Source: Bacillota bacterium (lineage in GTDB: Bacteria > Bacillota_E > Symbiobacteriia > Symbiobacteriales > Symbiobacteriaceae). From it: 6,467 nt of DNA. The notes under the pieces were generated by a model. The model was not told the DNA's origin, ran no database searches, and saw only the letters and a list, made by a program, of their open reading frames with translations. Below are positions 5,076 through 6,467 of this stretch, in pieces. How positions within the stretch are numbered: the first letter of the stretch is position 1; every line of letters starts with the position of its first letter. Both the position numbers and the translations under genes were made by a program. Location of the stretch: contig QGVE01000143.1 in the NCBI GenBank assembly GCA_003242675.1, forward strand, positions 1-6,467. Direction: 5' to 3'.

Positions 5076-5270
5076 ATGGCGGTTCCGAAGAGAAAGGTGT
5101 CCAAGTCCCGTAGGGATTCCCGGCGGGCCCAGACCTTCCGCCTGGAGGCGCCGAACCTGAGCCCGTGCCCGAACTGCCGGACGCTCAGGCTGCCGCACCG
5201 GGTCTGCCCGAACTGCGGCTACTACCAGGGCCGGCTCGTGATCCAGAAGGAGGCCGAGGCTGCGGAGTAG
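5076..5270 (+). CDS. rpmF: 50S ribosomal protein L32 (zinc-binding form)
   Basis: The 64-residue product starts with the invariant MAVPKRKVSKSRRDSRR of L32 (1-17) and holds the four-cysteine form CPNC (31-34) and CPNC (44-47), expected to bind one zinc ion. L32 is a small protein of the large ribosomal subunit near the peptidyl transferase region. The frame is open from an earlier ATG at 5046, but family conservation fixes the start at ATG 5076, with AAAGGGGTG at 5058-5066 spaced 9 nt. It lies 71 nt after yceD and is followed by an intrinsic terminator at 5307-5342, so it ends the unit. Because the zinc ligands are intact, no zinc-free paralogue swap is suggested by this copy. Confidence 0.97.
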   Translation: MAVPKRKVSKSRRDSRRAQTFRLEAPNLSPCPNCRTLRLPHRVCPNCGYYQGRLVIQKEAEAAE

Positions 5271-5306
5271 GGTGCAGCCGGGCTGTGCACTCATATCGTG
5301 AAAGGG

Positions 5307-5342
5307 ACGGAGGCAGGAGGGGTTCCTGCCTCCGTTTGCTTT
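5307..5342 (+). terminator. Intrinsic terminator of the yceD-rpmF unit
   Basis: ACGGAGGCAGGA (5307-5318) pairs perfectly with TCCTGCCTCCGT (5324-5335) around a GGGGT loop, giving a 12-bp stem, and is followed by TTGCTTT. It sits 36 nt after the rpmF stop and is the strongest terminator in the window. On the minus strand the hairpin is followed by CCCTTTCAC, a weaker U-tract, so it may also stop the convergent GNAT gene. Confidence 0.9.
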
Positions 5343-5375
5343 GGCGCGGCTGCCCCCGCTTCCCAGTCGCTGCCG

Positions 5376-5864
5376 TTAACGCAGCCTCTTTTCCAGCTCC
5401 AGTTCATCGTGGATCGGGATGCCGTACTCCCCCACGAGAGGGATGGTCGGCTTCAGGCGCCTGGCCTCATCGATGGCGCCGGGGTACACGGCAACGAGCC
5501 GGTACCCCTTCCGCTGATAGAACCGCAGGGCGTCCAGGTTGTCGTTGGAGGTGATGAGCCACACCCGCTCGCAGCCGGCGTCCCGGGCGGCGTCCTCCAC
5601 CGCCTGCAGGAGAGCGGCGCCCACCCCGGCGCCCGGATGGGTGGCGTTGATGCTCACCAGCTCACAGTCCGGCCCTTCTACGTGGAACGTCGCCGCCCCC
5701 ACCGGCGTGTCCCCATCCCACGCGATGAGGGCGTGGAGATCGGCGAGGCGGTGCACCCGGCCTCTGGTGATCATCGTCTCTCCGCCCCACTCCGCGGTCC
5801 AGAGGTTTCTGAGCCACTCCTCGTCCGCGGCCGTCTGCGGGGCGAGAATGCGGTAGCGATTCAT
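5376..5864 (-). CDS. GNAT-family N-acetyltransferase
   Basis: Read on the minus strand, the 162-residue product has the GNAT fold signature: an N-terminal strand-helix region, the acetyl-CoA pyrophosphate-binding motif A HPGAGVGAALLQAVEDAA (76-93, with the G-x-G-x-G/A turn at 78-84), and motif B with NLDALRFYQRKGYRL (109-123), where Y116 is in the usual place of the general acid. The tail, YPGAIDEARRLKPTIPLVG followed by GIPIHDELELEK, is characteristic of a common Firmicutes subgroup whose substrate is not known to me. It would transfer acetyl from acetyl-CoA to an amine in the cytoplasm. The frame opens at 5921, but AGGAGG (plus positions 5869-5874) 4 nt before ATG 5864 fixes the start. It is convergent with rpmF and divergent from the gene at 6054. 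Confidence 0.88.
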   Translation of the reverse strand: MNRYRILAPQTAADEEWLRNLWTAEWGGETMITRGRVHRLADLHALIAWDGDTPVGAATFHVEGPDCELVSINATHPGAGVGAALLQAVEDAARDAGCERVWLITSNDNLDALRFYQRKGYRLVAVYPGAIDEARRLKPTIPLVGEYGIPIHDELELEKRLR

Positions 5865-6053
5865 GGCCCCTCCTCTTCGGAACGGTGGACTTGCGTTGGC
5901 TCTGCGCGCAATCGATGACAAGTGTACTATCCATGCCGGTTTGGATCAATCGGGGGCGCCACAGCGGCCGGCGGGTGCCGGGCCCTCCCTGCGTGGGGTT
6001 GAAACGGCGGCCTGCCGGTCCTGCGTCCTTCTCCGTGAAGGGAGGTGTGGCCG
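5865..6053 (+). other. Divergent intergenic region between the GNAT gene and the gene at 6054
   Basis: This 189-bp spacer holds the candidate GNAT promoter. For the plus-strand gene no convincing promoter pair was found: TTGAAA at 5999-6004 is a good -35 match but nothing like a -10 lies 16-18 bp later, and TACTAT at 5925-5930 is a good -10 match without a -35. A hairpin CCTTC (6027-6031) with GAAGG (6037-6041) abuts and slightly overlaps the ribosome binding site of the gene at 6054. Another small stem, CCGGC (5968-5972) with GCCGG (5977-5981), lies upstream. Confidence 0.4.
5921..5949 (-). promoter_or_regulatory. Candidate promoter of the GNAT acetyltransferase gene
   Basis: On the minus strand, TTGATC (plus 5944-5949) and TACACT (plus 5921-5926) each match the sigma-A hexamers in four of six positions with an ideal 17-bp spacer. 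The start of transcription would fall around 5914, about 50 nt before the ATG at 5864. The match is moderate and not verified by any second signal. Confidence 0.4.
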
Positions 6054-6467
6054 ATGCGGCGCGCCGTACAGATCACCGTCGGCTGGCTCATGATCCCGCT
6101 GGGCATCGGGCTGGGCATCCTGCACACCGCGCCCGCCGCCGGAACGCCGGCGGTGCAGCCGCCGGAAGCCGCTAGGCCGGGTGCGGCGGCCCGCATGCCG
6201 GGCGCCGGCGCCTCCCCGGCGGCCGGGCAGGGGGAAGGCGGGCGGCCGGAGGCCGGGCAGCGGCCGATAGACCAGGTCGCGATCCCCAGGGACGTGCTGG
6301 ACAGGCTGCCCGAGCTGGCGGCCCTTCAGCAGAAGCTGATGCAGGTCGACGGCGTCCTCATGGTGGGGACCGACCATCGGAAGGGGAAGGTGCTGGTCGG
6401 CGTGCGATCGCTGGAGGCCAAAGCGCGCGTGGAGGCGGTCATCGCCCGGGAGGGGGCCAGCCTCTTT
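6054..6467 (+). CDS. Unrecognised membrane-anchored or secreted protein, 5' part (3' end outside window)
   Basis: From ATG 6054 the frame stays open for 138 codons to the window edge. The N-terminus has two arginines and a hydrophobic stretch (about 5-23, VQITVGWLMIPLGIGLGIL), which is a signal peptide or single membrane anchor with the remainder outside. Residues about 24-70 are a low-complexity linker rich in Pro, Ala, Gly, Glu and Gln. A folded part then begins: VLDRLPELAALQQKLMQV (81-98), then DGVLMVGTDHRKGKVLVGVRS (starting at 99), a strand-turn-strand pattern, then a helix (120-134). This alternation suggests a small alpha-beta domain, but I do not recognise a family. The ribosome binding site is GGAGGTG (6041-6047), 6 nt from the ATG; an in-frame GTG at 6045 lies inside it and is not favoured. 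The gene is divergent from the GNAT gene. Confidence 0.8.
   Translation, partial: MRRAVQITVGWLMIPLGIGLGILHTAPAAGTPAVQPPEAARPGAAARMPGAGASPAAGQGEGGRPEAGQRPIDQVAIPRDVLDRLPELAALQQKLMQVDGVLMVGTDHRKGKVLVGVRSLEAKARVEAVIAREGASLF

Noticed and set aside
5298..5918. 206-residue plus-strand frame over the GNAT gene
   Set aside because: It begins inside the rpmF terminator and is the complement of a gene with clear GNAT motifs and an AGGAGG ribosome binding site.
1..6467. Mobile elements, CRISPR arrays or a defence system
   Set aside because: No transposase or integrase frame, terminal repeats, spaced direct repeats or nuclease partner for the methyltransferase fragment is visible. The methyltransferase tail alone does not support a restriction system.

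Overview
The window looks like a piece of a high-GC, low-G+C-lineage-type Firmicutes chromosome (best guess: Symbiobacterium or a close relative). The reasons are the very high GC content with strong GC at third codon positions, near-consensus AGGAGG-type ribosome binding sites, frequent GTG and TTG starts, an SLH-domain cell-surface protein, and the Bacillus-like gene series rsmD (ylbH) - coaD (ylbI) - ylbL - yceD (ylbN) - rpmF. The species is an inference from memory of family and synteny; no search was run.

Layout. Bases 2-226 are the C-terminal end of a D12-class adenine DNA methyltransferase whose start lies outside the window. A short gap with a perfect 14-bp inverted repeat follows; its 3' arm contains the ribosome binding site of the next gene (301-1500), an exported protein with three SLH repeats and a C-terminal 3D (three-aspartate) domain, probably a wall-bound peptidoglycan-cleaving enzyme. 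A 202-bp spacer (1501-1702) has a 20-nt palindrome, a purine-rich tract and a long stem-loop. Then come rsmD and coaD overlapping by 4 nt, an 18-bp gap to a 155-residue coiled-coil protein, and a 19-bp gap to ylbL, a membrane-anchored PDZ-Lon protease. These four are probably one transcription unit.

A second unit begins at a promoter with both sigma-A hexamers perfect (TTGACA, 18 bp, TATAAT) at 4364-4393, followed by a leader hairpin, yceD, two abutting stem-loops, rpmF (ribosomal protein L32) and a strong intrinsic terminator at 5307-5342. Facing it on the minus strand is a GNAT acetyltransferase (5376-5864) with its own candidate promoter at 5921-5949. The window ends inside a plus-strand gene (6054 onward) for an unrecognised membrane-anchored or secreted protein with a Pro/Ala/Gly-rich linker.

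Functionally this is mostly conserved housekeeping: 16S rRNA methylation (RsmD), the penultimate step of coenzyme A synthesis (CoaD), a membrane protease (YlbL), and the 23S rRNA/50S-associated pair YceD-L32. I did not find an obviously new multi-gene system. The most interesting signals are RNA-level: the hairpin that would bury the SLH-3D gene's ribosome binding site, and the leader and intercistronic hairpins of the yceD-rpmF unit. No tRNA, rRNA, CRISPR array, insertion sequence or attachment site was seen, and no gene-free stretch exceeds about 200 bases.
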